Below are positions 1 through 10,866 of a stretch of 64,000 nt of DNA, in pieces. Source of the DNA: Myxocyprinus asiaticus (lineage: Eukaryota; Chordata; Actinopteri; Cypriniformes; Catostomidae). Below the pieces are notes generated by a model. That model saw only the letters and a program-made list of their open reading frames with translations. It was not told the origin of the DNA and ran no database searches. The DNA lies in the NCBI RefSeq assembly GCF_019703515.2, contig NC_059362.1, forward strand, positions 27,797,826 to 27,861,825. The letters are read 5' to 3'. Made by a program: the position numbers and the translations under genes. How positions within the stretch are numbered: position 1 is the stretch's first letter; the number at the start of each line of letters is the position of its first letter.

Positions 1-137
1 GAACGCCCCTGGGCGCTTCGGCAGAAAAACTAGAGAGTATATTTTCTGAAAGAGCATTTTTCCCCTCTAAAAGAGTATAAATTTCTCTAAAAGAGTGCAC
101 ACACAGAACGTCTTTTTAAAGACGCGTCTTTTTAAAG

Positions 138-1690
138 ATGCTTTTCCAATTGTGTGTTATTCCTGGTTGTGCTCGTTATCTCTCGCCTTCTGATGGTCAC
201 GATCACTGTCTTTTGTGTCTGGGCACTGCTCACGCGGAGACAGCGTTCGTGGATGGTGATGTTCTCATTGCGAGAATATGTCCATGGCAACGTTGCGGTC
301 GCGGCTCGCCTTTGTAAGAAAGCAAGCCACCCCAGAGGCTCCCGCCTCGGTCCTTTTACCCATGGGTATGAGGCCAGCGCGGCTAGCACTGGGGGCGATT
401 TGGGGACCCCAATGGGACCGCCTCCGCCGGGTATCCCCCGCGGACCTCCCGTTCCCCAGCACGCTCGTCTGCCCCGATCGGGCTTCCGGGTGAGTCCACC
501 GGCTCGTCTCACGGCGAGTTTGACCTCTTATTCGGAGCCCGCGAAAGTGATGAGCTCTCGAGCACAGCATCGGAGAGCGGGCTCGTCCAGTCGGAAGCCT
601 CAGCTGGGCTACTCCCTTCGGGGTCCATTGCCCAGTCACAGGCTGACGCGGAGATGACGATATGCTTTCCCGGGCAGCCGCGAGCGTCGGTTAGAGTGGA
701 TTTCACTGCTCTTCCCTGAACCCTCGCGGCTCAGTGATTGGAAGCCACACCCAGCCCCCGTTCCTTTCTTCCCGGAAGTGCATGAAGAACTGACAAGGTC
801 GCAGGAGGCACTTTTTACTGCCCGGTCCCGATCTTTTCATCTTCCCCGCCCTCACTACCATCGATGGTGGGGCGGCCAAGGGCTATTCAGCAATCTCCCG
901 GTGGATAAAGGCGCTCGCGGTGCACCTATGCCCGCAGAGCGCCGCCACCTGGCGCGGGTGCCCAAAGCCCCCATCCAAGGCCTGTAGGTTTACGTTGTCT
1001 CTGACGGCCAAGGCCTACGGTGCCTCTGGACAAGCCGCCTCTGCCCTGCACGCCATGGCTCTCCTGCAAGTCCGCCAAGGCGCTAAAGGAACTGCACGAG
1101 GGTAGTTCCGCCCCGGGATTGATGCAGGAACTGCGCTCGGTGACCGACCTCGTTCTCCAAGCGACGGAGGTCATGGCGCGGTTTCTCAGGCGGACGATGG
1201 ACACACTAGTGGTCCAGGAGCGCCACCTTTGGCAAAACCTGGTCGAGATTGGTGAGGCCGACAAGACACGATTCCTTGCTGCCCCCATTTCACAGGCGAG
1301 CCCATTCGGCGACACCGTCGAGGACTTTGCCCAGCAGTTCTCGATGGTAGAGCAGTAGATGGATGCTAGCCGGCATATCCTGCCCCGGCATGGCTCAAGA
1401 TCCTGCACCCCATCTACTCATCGCCAAGGGCATCCCCCTGCGGTGACTGCACTGGCACCGTTGCAGCCCGCCCCTTCGGCCTGGCCCCGGCGTGGAGCCC
1501 ACGGCAGGAAGCAGATGCCACCCGTCTCGCGGCCGCCCAGAACCCATGAAAGGCTTCAAAGTGCCCTTGAGACGGGCGATCCAGGGACAACGAAACCCGC
1601 TGCTCTGGAGCTGATAAGCAGAAGGAGCCAGATAAGTGCTTCGATGTCCTTAGACTCAGCACAGCCACGAAGTGGTGTGGCACCTTGAGC
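138..1690 (+). pseudogene. DIRS gag-like ORF, frameshifted
   Basis: The likely start is the ATG at 138. The first 59 codons contain a Cys/His cluster (residues CVIPGCARYL and then HDHCLLCL) that resembles the N-terminus of fish DIRS gag proteins, and run into a stop at 315-317. The reading frame then continues in the frame used by 278-493 (SMATLRSRLAFV). A further gag block lies at 1,020-1,358 (residues ALKELHEGSSAPGLMQEL and VVQERHLWQNL) and ends in a stop. The gag role, packaging of element RNA, is known for the family and is not shown here. Several frame changes separate the blocks, so no full-length product is possible. Confidence 0.7.
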
Positions 1691-1949
1691 TCCGCCCCGC
1701 CGCGAGGCCCCACCTGCCAGTATGTCCGATGACGTTGTCCCTTTGGTCCCCCTTGCGCGGAACTTGGACACATGGCGTGTGCTTTCCAATCCGTCACGAG
1801 GGCTGGTCCGGACCGTCCGACTCGGCTGCGCGATTCACTTCGCCGGGCATCCGCCCAGGTTCAGCAGTGTCCACTTCACCTTGGTGAAAGACGAAAACGC
1901 TGCTACCTTGCGTGGAGATCGCTACCCTCCTACCGAAGGGCGCGATAGA

Positions 1950-3530
1950 ACCTGTCCCTCCAGCCGAGATGAAGAAGGGGTTTTTCAGCCCCTACTTCAT
2001 CGTACCGAAAAAAGGCGGTAGGAGGCCAATCTTGGACCTGTGCGTTCTGAACTAGGCTTTACACAGACTCCGTTCAAGATGCTAACGCAAAAACGCATTC
2101 TGGTGAGCGTCCGGCATCAAGATTGGTTCGTGGCGGTAGACCTGAAGGATGCGTACTTCCACGCCTCGATCCTTCCTCGACACAGACCCTTACTGCGGTT
2201 CGCGTTCGAGGGTCAGGCGTATCAGTACAAAGTCCTCCCTTTCGGCCTGTCCCTGTCACCTTGCGTCTTTTACGAAGGTCACAGAGGCTGCCCTTGCCCC
2301 GTTAAGGGAGGTGGGCATTCGCATTCTCAACTATCTTGACGACTGGCTAGTCCTAGCTCACTCTCGAGACGTGTTATGCGCACACAGGGACCTGGTGCTC
2401 TCACACCTCAGCCAACTAGGGCTTCGGGTCAACTGGGAAAAGAGCAAGCTCCTCCCGGTTCAGAGCATCTCTTTTCTCGGTTTGGAGTTGGACTCAGTCT
2501 CCTTGATGGCGCGCCTTATGAACGAGCACGCCCAGTCGGTGCTGGCCTGTTTGAAGGCGTTCAAACAGGGAACAGCGGTTCCACTGAAACTTTTTCAGAG
2601 GCTCCTGGGGCATATGGCATCCTCGGCGGTGGCCACCCCGCTCGGGTTGATGCATATGAGACCGCTTCAGCACTGGCTCCAGACTCGAGTCCCGAGACGG
2701 CCATGGCGCCACAGGACACACCGCCTGGCCATTACGTTGGTCTGTCACCGTCTTTTCAGCCCTTGGACCGACCTCTCATTCCTACGGGCAAGTGTTCCTC
2801 TAGAACTGGTCCCCAGGCACGTCGTGGTCACGACAGATGCCTACAAAATGGGCTGGGGCACTGTTTGCAACGGGCACGCAGCCGCCGGCCTCTGGACGGG
2901 TCTGCAACTGCATTGGCACATCAACTGCCTCGAGATGTTTGCAATTCTGCTCACCCTGCGGAGGTTTCGGCCGTTGATCCAGGGCAAGCACGTGTTAGTT
3001 CAGACAGACAACACGACAACGGTAGCATATGTCAACCGCCAAGGTGGTTTGCGCTCTCGTTGTATGTCACAACTCGCCCGCCGTCTCCTCCTCTGGAGTA
3101 AGCAGCACTTCAAGTCACTGCAAGCCACTCACATCCCGGGCAACCTCAACACTACAGCGGACGCGCTGTCACAACAGGTTACCCTCAGAGGAGAGTGGAG
3201 ACTCCACCTTCAGGTGGTCCAGCTGGTTTGGAGTCGATTCGACAGGCACAGGTACACCTGTTCGCCTCCCAAGAATCCTCCCCACTGCCTGCTCTGGTAC
3301 GCCCTGACCGAGGCCCCCTCGGCATAGACGCGCTGGCACACAGCTGGCCCCCTGGCATTCACAAATATGCGTTTCCCCCAGTGAGCCTGCTTACACAGAC
3401 CCTGTGCAAGGTCAGGGAGGACGAGGAGCAGGTCATCCTGGTAGCACCCTACTGGCCCACCCAGACATGGTGCTCGGACCTTATGCTCCTCGCGACAGCT
3501 CCCCCTGGCAAATTCCCCTGAGGAAGGACC
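1950..3530 (+). pseudogene. DIRS reverse transcriptase / RNase H, frameshifted
   Basis: The protein copies element RNA to DNA. RT motifs are clear: FSPYFIVPKKGG near 2,000, VDLKDAYF (motif A) near 2,140, LPFGLSLSP (motif B) near 2,240 and YLDDW (motif C) near 2,330. RNase H follows with TDAYKMGWG near 2,836, INCLEMF near 2,920, QTDNTTTVAYVNRQGG near 3,002 and ADALSQQ near 3,160. Beyond it a conserved DIRS C-terminal block is visible (IDALAHSWP, YAFPPVSL, LVAPYWP, 3,320-3,470), but in a shifted frame. Breaks: a stop in the motif VLN* near 2,052, a frame change near 2,270 (between motifs B and C) and another near 3,230. The usual Ser after TDA is replaced by Tyr. Confidence 0.87.
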
Positions 3531-3629
3531 TTCTTTCTCAGGGAAGGGGCACCATCTGGCACCCGCGCCCAGACCTCTGGAATCTCCATGTCTGGCCCCT
3601 GGACGGGACGCGGAAGACCTAAGCTGTCT

Positions 3630-4496
3630 CCCACCTGTGGTGGTAGACACGATCACTCAGGCTAGGGCCCCCTCTACGAGGCGCCTGTATGCCTTTTAAG
3701 TGGTGTCTGTTCGCTAAGTGGTGTTCTTCCTGTCGGGAAGACCCCCAGAGATGCGCAGTCGGATCAGTGCTTTCCTTCCTGCAAGAGAGGTTGGAAGGGA
3801 GACTTTCCCCTTCCTCCTTGAAGGTGTACGACAGTAAGTCCTTAGGGAAGCACGATCTGATCATCAGGTTCCTAAGAGGCACCAGGAGGCTGAATCCCTC
3901 CAGACCGCGCCTTGTTCCCTCATCGGACCTCTGTAGTTCTTCAGGGTCTACAGAGAGTCCCCTTTGAGCCTTTGCAGTCAGCTGAGCTTAAGGCACTCTC
4001 CTTGAAGACTGCCCTCCTGACTGTGCTCACTTCCATCAAGAGGGTAGGTGACCTGCGAGCGTTCTCTGTCAGCGAAACGTGCCTGGAGTTCAGTCCAGGT
4101 TACTCTCACGTGATCCTGAGACCCTGACCGGGCTATGTGCCCAAGGTTTCCACCACCCCTTTAGGTACTAGGAGGAGGCAGATCCAGCCCTGTCGTCGCT
4201 GTGTCCGGTGCGTGCATGCACCGGACACAGCGTGTGTCTCCAAGCAGAGGATTGCCCACTGGCTCATTGACGCCATAACTATGGCATATCTCGCCCAAAA
4301 CATGCCGCCCCCGGTAGGGCTACGAGCCCATTCTACCCATGGTGTAGCGCCTTCTTGGGCCCTGGCCAGAGGTGCCTCTCTACCAGACATTTGCAGAGCA
4401 GCGGGCTGGGCGACACCCCACACCTTTGCAAGATTCTACAACCTCCGGGTGGAACCGGTTTCATCCCAGGTAGTGGCATGCAATACAAGTGGATAA
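3630..4496 (+). pseudogene. DIRS tyrosine recombinase, frameshifted, catalytic Arg changed to His
   Basis: The enzyme would join the circular DNA copy into the genome. The N-terminal part (3,689-3,950: WCSSCREDPQRCA, SVLSFLQERLEGRLSPSSL, KHDLIIRFLRGTRRLNP) is followed by a frame change near 3,930. The core continues at 3,912-4,127 (EPLQSAELKAL, SIKRVGDLRAF with the first catalytic Arg) and ends in a stop. The C-terminal part is at 4,137-4,496. Here the expected box HSTRG reads HSTHG (codon CAT at 4,338-4,340), so the second catalytic Arg is lost. The nucleophile Tyr is kept in FARFYNLRVE. About 30 residues expected between SPSSLKVY and GKHDL are also missing compared with related fish copies as I recall them. 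Confidence 0.83.
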
Positions 4497-5276
4497 GCCT
4501 GGGATAGCCGGCCGGGTGTATCGCTTGCATATAGCGCCTTCCACCTCCTTTTGAGCTGAAGATGTGCACCATTAATTCCCAGTAGTGTTCACAAAATTTG
4601 TTCCCTGGTTGACTTCCTCCGAGCCCTGTGGCAGTCGAATTTTCGGAGAGACTCACTGCCAGCCCAGTACACACGCTAACTAAGTTCCCTGTAAGGCTAA
4701 ACCCCATGCAATATATATCCTCCGCTAGTTCGTTTCCCTGCTGGCAAACTGTGTCTTCCTTGGGCAGAGCCCCCCTGCCCCAGTCTCCATGTTTGTAGTA
4801 ACTCCTCCCCCATTGGGCAGGATCTACCTTGAAGGCTCTCCACATGGTTGGAAAGACCATGTGACGTATTTTTCCACTTAAATATCCCCCCCTCTCTTTG
4901 GGCGAGGTGTGGTCTCCGCGGTGTCTTCCCCTTGGGAGGGACACCCCCCGACTAGACCTGACGGCCCAGTCGGATAATCCCCCTTCTTTTTTAGGGAGTG
5001 GAAAAAGAGAAGGGGAAAAGAGGCCACGACTGGGTTAAGCATGTCTCTATCTTTGGGTAGTCAACTTGTCCCCAAAAATGGCCGTTCGACACTCATAACT
5101 GTGTCAGAGGAGGTTACGTTTTTTACCTGGTGTGCTGGCTATGAGGCACACAGCAAGTCTGCCCACCACACACTGCCAGATCACGTAACACAGTTCAGCC
5201 TTGTGGCGTTTTGTATAGGGACCCCTAGTGTCACTACATCGACACCAACGTCGAGTGAGTGACAGATAGGGAACGT

Positions 5277-5327
5277 CATGGTTACTGGTGTAACCTCCGT
5301 TCCCTGATGGAGGGAACGAGACGTTGG
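5277..5327. repeat. DIRS terminal inverted repeat, arm 1
   Basis: These 51 bases are the exact reverse complement of 5,549-5,599, as read base by base. The arm begins CATGGTTACTGG and ends GAGACGTTGG. The pair marks the palindromic right terminus of the DIRS element. The 221 bases between the arms include TATA-like stretches (GCATAAAA near 5,389, CTTTTATACC near 5,423). Confidence 0.9.
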
Positions 5328-5548
5328 TCCCTCCTGCCACAACGCTGAACTACCCGCTGAAATGGCCGGACCTTATTTCGGCTCCTCAGCATAAAACCTG
5401 AATGAGTGGTTGCATACAGCTCCTTTTATACCCGTATGTCCGGGGGAGTGGCATGCAAATACCACTCGCCAATTTTCATTGGCCTTTTATCAAAGACCAG
5501 AGGTGTCTCGGGCTCCCAAGAGTGACCCCTAGTGTCACTACATCTACA

Positions 5549-5599
5549 CCAACGTCTCGTTCCCTCCATCAGGGAACGGAGGTTACACCAGTAACCATG
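5549..5599. repeat. DIRS terminal inverted repeat, arm 2
   Basis: Exact reverse complement of 5,277-5,327. It is preceded by a 32-base direct repeat (5,525-5,556, overlapping the arm by 8 bases) that matches 5,221-5,252 with one difference. The terminal region therefore combines inverted and direct repeats, as expected of DIRS ends. Confidence 0.9.
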
Positions 5600-5901
5600 A
5601 TGGTTTCAGTAAACCAGAACATTTTGTGTCTGTTGCAGTCCACAATAACCCAGCTGGGACCTTGCATGCTTTTAAGAGAAATATGTAGGGGTGCATTATA
5701 TGCTTTTGGGACTGTAGATCATTTTTATCTGAACTGATTCCCTGCAAAGGTCTTTTAGTAAACTTATTTTGCAATATATTTTTGCCATATTCCCTGGGAA
5801 TTGCAGGTGCGTTAAAGTTTCAGTAGGTTTAAGGGCTGAAGGACTTATTCATCTTTTTTTCTTTCTCAAAGGGGGCATATTTTTCAGTAGCCACATTTAA
5901 G

Positions 5902-7527
5902 TAGGGATCGACTGATATGTTTTTTTCAGGGCCCATACCGATAACGATTATTAGTAATCAAGGAGGCCGATAACCGATATTTGGGGCCGATACACATTTG
6001 CAGTAAAAATAAAATTTTTGTGTCAAAATTTACACTAACACAAACTCCAACACAAAATGTCATAAGGTCTCGACATTTCTATCCCACCAAAGGTCCGGAC
6101 AATAATAATGTTTTATTTCATAGCCATTCTGACTAATGACAATATGTAAGAAATGCACATTTTTTGGAATAGTTATTATACATTTCCATGTTGGCAGCAA
6201 TAGTACTTTATAAAATGAGAAAAAACTAAATAGTAAATCATAAATCAACAGTCAAAAAGTCTCTTAAGACCTGGGCAAGAATGAGGACATTGTGGCCCAA
6301 AGACAACCAAATTAGTGGACTATGGGGGATCTTCAACCATTTATATATACATAGGAACGATACTGTAAAAGTCTGAACTATTTTTATACTTTCCTCAGAA
6401 TGCAAATCTACCAAAAACAAACAAAAAATGTACATCTAAATAGTGCAGTTTAGAAATACTGTTTGCTATAGTTAACTTAAGTATAAATGGGCTGACTATC
6501 AAATAATGGAAATGTAAGCAGAGAACTTGTAATTCCAAAGTTTTGGTTGTCTTTCTTGCCATCCATGCCAGAGATGATGTTATCTCTGATTAATTTTCAC
6601 AAAATGTAAACAAAAATTTGTTTATTATCTAAGCATGTTGATTAAATAAGCTAATTTTAGGCCAAATTTTGTTTTTTGTTTTTTCTAGTCTAAAGGCACT
6701 CTGGAACCACAATAAATTGTCCTGTCACAAACCTTGCTTAGCTGAACCGTCGGAGTCATATCAGACACATGAAGATTGTTTCTGCTTCATTTTCTGCAGT
6801 GTATTTTTGCGAAAGATGCTGGTATCCATCTGCGTTCCTGCTAACTGTATATCTCTGCTACTGTCTACTGTCGTTAAGATAACTGTGTCTGCAGCTCTAC
6901 TATGCGGCGCCATATGTCACAGGCCGGTGGAAAGAGGCAATGTGTGCGGAGTGCGAAAGGGCATTAATGAAGCGTGTTCGGTACTAGAGAAAAATATTCA
7001 AGGATATAGCACTGAAAAATCAGTGCTTTCTATGCCCCGGAGCACTTGCGATGTACACTGCTCCGTTGTTTTGTCACACTGAAAACCTAAAGTGTAGAAA
7101 TGGTGAGATAACGTAACCTTTGTCATGATGTCTCGCGGTCTGGATGGAGAAAATCTGGGGTCCGGACCTGCTAATTGGAACAGAGTATTGTGATGTTAAT
7201 TGCAATTTCTGTATCTGCATTCTTAGCTTTGAAAACAGCTTGTCCTCTCAGTGATGCATATTTATCTCGCTGCTTTTCTCTTTCCCACCTCTCCCCACAA
7301 ATACGGAGTACAGTGTTGATTGGCCATTTACTCATGACATATATCTAATCCGATAATACTGTGGGCGAGACATTGAGCCAGCCTACAAGCAGTAACCTAT
7401 CAGAGAGAGGCGGTGGCATCAGAGCCAACGGAGCGCATTTAAAAGTTTATCGGCAATCTGATCAGACAAAATAAAGATTCCGATAATTAGAAAAGTATAT
7501 CGTATCCAATTATCGGCCTGGCCACTA
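5902..7527. mobile_element. hAT-like non-autonomous DNA transposon
   Basis: The element starts TAGGGATCGACTGATA and ends in the complement of TAGTGGCCAGGCCGATA, an imperfect terminal inverted repeat. It is flanked by the identical 8-mer CATTTAAG at 5,894-5,901 and 7,528-7,535, the target duplication length typical of hAT. Both ends are rich in CCGATA-like words (5,940-5,990 and 7,440-7,515) that could bind transposase. The interior has an unrecognised open frame at 6,669-7,082 and no visible transposase, so it would depend on an enzyme supplied in trans. Confidence 0.7.
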
Positions 7528-7535
7528 CATTTAAG

Positions 7536-8765
7536 CTGTTTGTGTTTGTTTACAGGAGAAAGAAATCTAGACCATATTAAACTGTACACAGAAAATCCAG
7601 TGCAGCCTTTTCTGTTATTTCATCTAAGTAAAAGTGTTTACTTATCTCATAAGTGTTCTTATGCCTAGTAAATTAAAGTTTAAAAACTCCAAAGCAAAGA
7701 CAGAAGTATGTCCCTATGCACTCTGAAGAGATTTTTTCTGTTTTCCACAGGGAATCGAATTTGAGAAAGATTGCTCTGCTTGTTTGAACATCCCAACCAA
7801 CCCAAAATGGTAGCATTGTCTCATTCAATGGCATGAGTTCGGAGCAGAACTATCTGTTTGTCTCACTAATAGAAGACAGTGGAGTGCTCAAGAAACCTGT
7901 TTAAAAATAGTCATTATTTTTACAATTCTGTTTGGTGATGGTGCAGAAACCAGACACTTAACCTTTAAATGATTCCTCTAAAAGAAAGTTTGGCCAATCA
8001 AACTAAAAAGACTGCTGCACATTCTCTTAAAACTTTTCCTAAATACAATGACTACACAAATAGCCATCACCATCTTCTTCTTCACAAACTTCAAACAACC
8101 ATTCATTTGAAAGCTTAGAAACACAGATGGTGTGGTGATGGTGGATGTTATCAAATGGGTGGCAAAACAAATTATGGCATTTTTTTGCTGTACAATTCAA
8201 CACTATAGATTTATCAAGAGCACTCCAGCTGTTAGATCGTTAGCAAACAAGTTCAGGGCTTGCACAAATTATCATAATTGAAACATATACTTAATTGGAA
8301 TACAAATCGTGACTCAATGATGAAAATAGACCTCTTAATGGTTAAAATAATAGGTTAAGTAATTCCTCAACTTCTGGTGAGTGATATTTCTCATCAAAGT
8401 TTACAGCACATGGTTTTGTCGATCAAGGTATCTCTATTCAAAGGATTTGTTTGCTCTACATAAGATAAAATGCCCACCCTAAAATACATTTAGAAAATAG
8501 ATAGTTCCGATCCTGAATGTTGATTAGCCAAAACAGCATTCCTGCAGTGCTAAAATACACAATATCTAAAAAACAACTACGACATAAAACACCTGTTCAA
8601 CATATCACTGCGCAGCACCCACAGTGGTTGCACTGCAATATTCAGTTCAAGAATTTTATGAATTATGTAACCAGTGTACAAAAGCAATAAGGCACTCAAG
8701 GCTGTGCGTCATGTCTAACAAAGCCCTGACTATTTTCACAATATAGCATGTGCCTTATTGCTTAT
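7536..8765. other. Unassigned AT-rich stretch
   Basis: No coding frame, terminal repeat or RNA gene is visible. If the syndig1l model is right this is intron sequence. Confidence 0.5.
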
Positions 8766-9361
8766 TTATACTGTACATACACAAACCAATAAAAAAAAAA
8801 AAAATTATATAAGGCTACCATTTAAGTTCAGCATATTCCAAAAACAACAACAACAACAACATTTATTACTCTGCATGGAGGGGATGATGAGCATAATAAT
8901 CAACATAATTATTATTACCATAATCGTGTTCATTTCATTAAAAGGAAGCTCATTGAGGATTCTGAAGTTATTATTCACTGATGACAATCTCTGAAAATAA
9001 CAAAATATAGACATTTAGAGCACTTTCCCATTTAGAGTGCAACATTCCCTTTTCATCCTGTCTGGATAATTGATCCTCAGTGCATTCTTTCTGAAAGAAA
9101 ATTAGATCTAAGGAAAAGGCCCTAAATTGGCTTTAAAGGCATGAAATAGGGGTTTAGAGAGATAAAAATGCTGCTTTCAAATATCCTTTGACTTTCAAAA
9201 TGAAACACTAGGACCATTAATGCCTCTTTTCCACTAAAAAAAGAGTTAGTCAAACAAGATCTGCCACCAATCCTCTCAAACAAGAAGCTCTGAAATGTAT
9301 GTGCTTTCTCCAAGATTGGGGAAAACACAGTTCACACTTTACTTTAACACACAAGATATAC
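8766..9361. repeat. Tandem duplication, copy 1 (about 595 bp)
   Basis: This unit is repeated at 9,362-9,968 in the same orientation at high identity. Shared landmarks include a CAA-repeat tract, CTGCATGGAGGGGATGATGA (8,871 and 9,459) and CTCCAAGATTGGGGAAAAC. The offset grows from 588 to 600 bases because of small insertions such as an A-tract in copy 2. No gene is recognised in either copy. Confidence 0.88.
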
Positions 9362-9968
9362 TGTATATACATACACAAACACACTTTTAAATAAATCCTA
9401 TAAGACTACAATTTAAGTTCAACATATTCCAAAAACAACAACAACAATATTTATTACTCTGCATGGAGGGGATGATGAGCATGATAATCAACATAATTAC
9501 TATGACCATAATCTTGTTCATTTCATTCAAAGGAAGCTCATTGAGGATTCTGAAGTTATTATTCACTGATGACAATCTCTGAAAATAACAAAATATAGAC
9601 ATTTAGAGCACTTTCCCATTTAGAGTGCAACATTCCCTCTTCATCCTGTCTGGATAATTGATCCTCAGTGCATTCTTTCTGAAAGAAAATTAGATCTAAG
9701 GAAAAGGCCCTAAATTGGCTTTAAAGGCATTAAATTGTGGTTTAGGGAGATAAAAAATACTCCTTTCATAATATCCTTTGACTTCCAAAATAAAACATTA
9801 GGACCATTAATTCCTCTTTTCCACAAAAAAAAAAAAAAAAAAAAGTCGTCCAAACAAGATTTGCCACCAATCCCCTCAAACGAGAAGCTCAGAAATTGAT
9901 TTGCTTCCTCCAAGATTGGGGAAAACTAAGGCACAGTTCACACTTTACTTTAAAACACAAGATATATT
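9362..9968. repeat. Tandem duplication, copy 2 (about 607 bp)
   Basis: Second, adjacent copy of 8,766-9,361. It differs by scattered substitutions, a shorter CAA tract and a longer A-run at 9,825-9,844. Confidence 0.88.
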
Positions 9969-10650
9969 ACACAATAGAGAATAAAAATTGGAACAGAGGT
10001 GTCTCTAGAGGTTTACTCTAAAGTTGACTTTATCATTTCCAAGGAGGAGGAAAAGAGGGGTCTTAAAACTATAGAATACAAATGAGATACACAAACTTCA
10101 ATGTCAAAGTGATGTTATTAATGCCTTGCACAAATGTATCTCTTAGACTTTAAGTATCCTATTAACAAAATCAGATCTGAACTGTGCAAACCAGATCATT
10201 AGAAATTCTGATGAATCATTTTGATTTGAAATTTACTTATTTCAATTAACACAACACATACCCTTAACCTACAAATCATAAAGAGAAGTTCATAGTAGAT
10301 TTCCCCCATAGATTACATACATAAATAATTAGTTTAATGCGTATTGTAAATATTTTCTAAACTTCTATATATAAAAACATGGTTTTGTCAACAATATTTT
10401 AAAAATCATGCATTTTTTAATGTTTTAGAAAGTATTTTAACACTACATCACAGTACATATAGTGAAGGCAGACCACACAGTATGGGCTGCAGAAGTCCAG
10501 AGCCCCACATTGAGAACGTCTCTAATATCATGAGACAACTGCTGTGCGCTCCGGTGGTGCTCAGCATGGAGCCACGTTCATTGTGAAATGCTGAAAGGCC
10601 CAGAATCCTGGACATGACCTGCATACAGTATACCTATCTCTCACTGAGCT
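9969..10650. other. Unassigned stretch
   Basis: I see no gene or repeat structure here apart from ordinary AT-rich sequence. Confidence 0.4.
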
Positions 10651-10866
10651 TTAAAGGTTCACCCAAAAATGAAAATTCTCTCATCATTTACACTCCCTTA
10701 TGCCATCCTGTATGTGTATGACTTTCTTTCTTCAGCTTTAGAAATATTTCTCAGCTCTTTTGCTCCATACAATGCAAGTGAATGGTTGCCAATATTTTGA
10801 AGCTCCAAAAATCACATAGGTCGGCATAAACGTAATCCATATGACTCCAGTGGGACCTGAGATGCA
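10651..10866 (+). mobile_element. MITE family A, left-arm fragment
   Basis: It begins TTAAAGGTTCACCCAAAAAT and continues with CTCTCATCATTTAC and TAATCCATATGACTCC. The same arm recurs at 41,868, 28,481 and 57,174 in this window. No matching right arm follows, so the copy is truncated. Confidence 0.7.

Larger units (their letters stand above)
1..5599 (+). mobile_element. DIRS-type tyrosine-recombinase retrotransposon, decayed, left end outside window
   Basis: Three coding blocks follow one another on the plus strand: a gag-like region (from 138), a reverse transcriptase/RNase H region (about 1,950-3,530) and a tyrosine recombinase (about 3,630-4,496). The right end (5,221-5,599) holds palindromic terminal repeats. 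This order, with no DDE integrase and no aspartic protease, is that of the DIRS order, which integrates through a circular intermediate using a tyrosine recombinase. All three blocks carry frameshifts or stops, so the copy is dead. The left terminal repeat is not seen and probably lies outside the window. The right edge is set by the second arm of the 51-bp inverted repeat. Confidence 0.88.

Noticed and set aside
6669..7082. 137-codon open frame inside the hAT-like element
   Set aside because: No transposase motif and no family match. Left as part of the element rather than called a gene.
10651..10866. Possible regulatory element conserved at several places in the window
   Set aside because: The repeated matches (28,481; 41,868; 57,174) have the layout of a transposable MITE, so conservation reflects copying.
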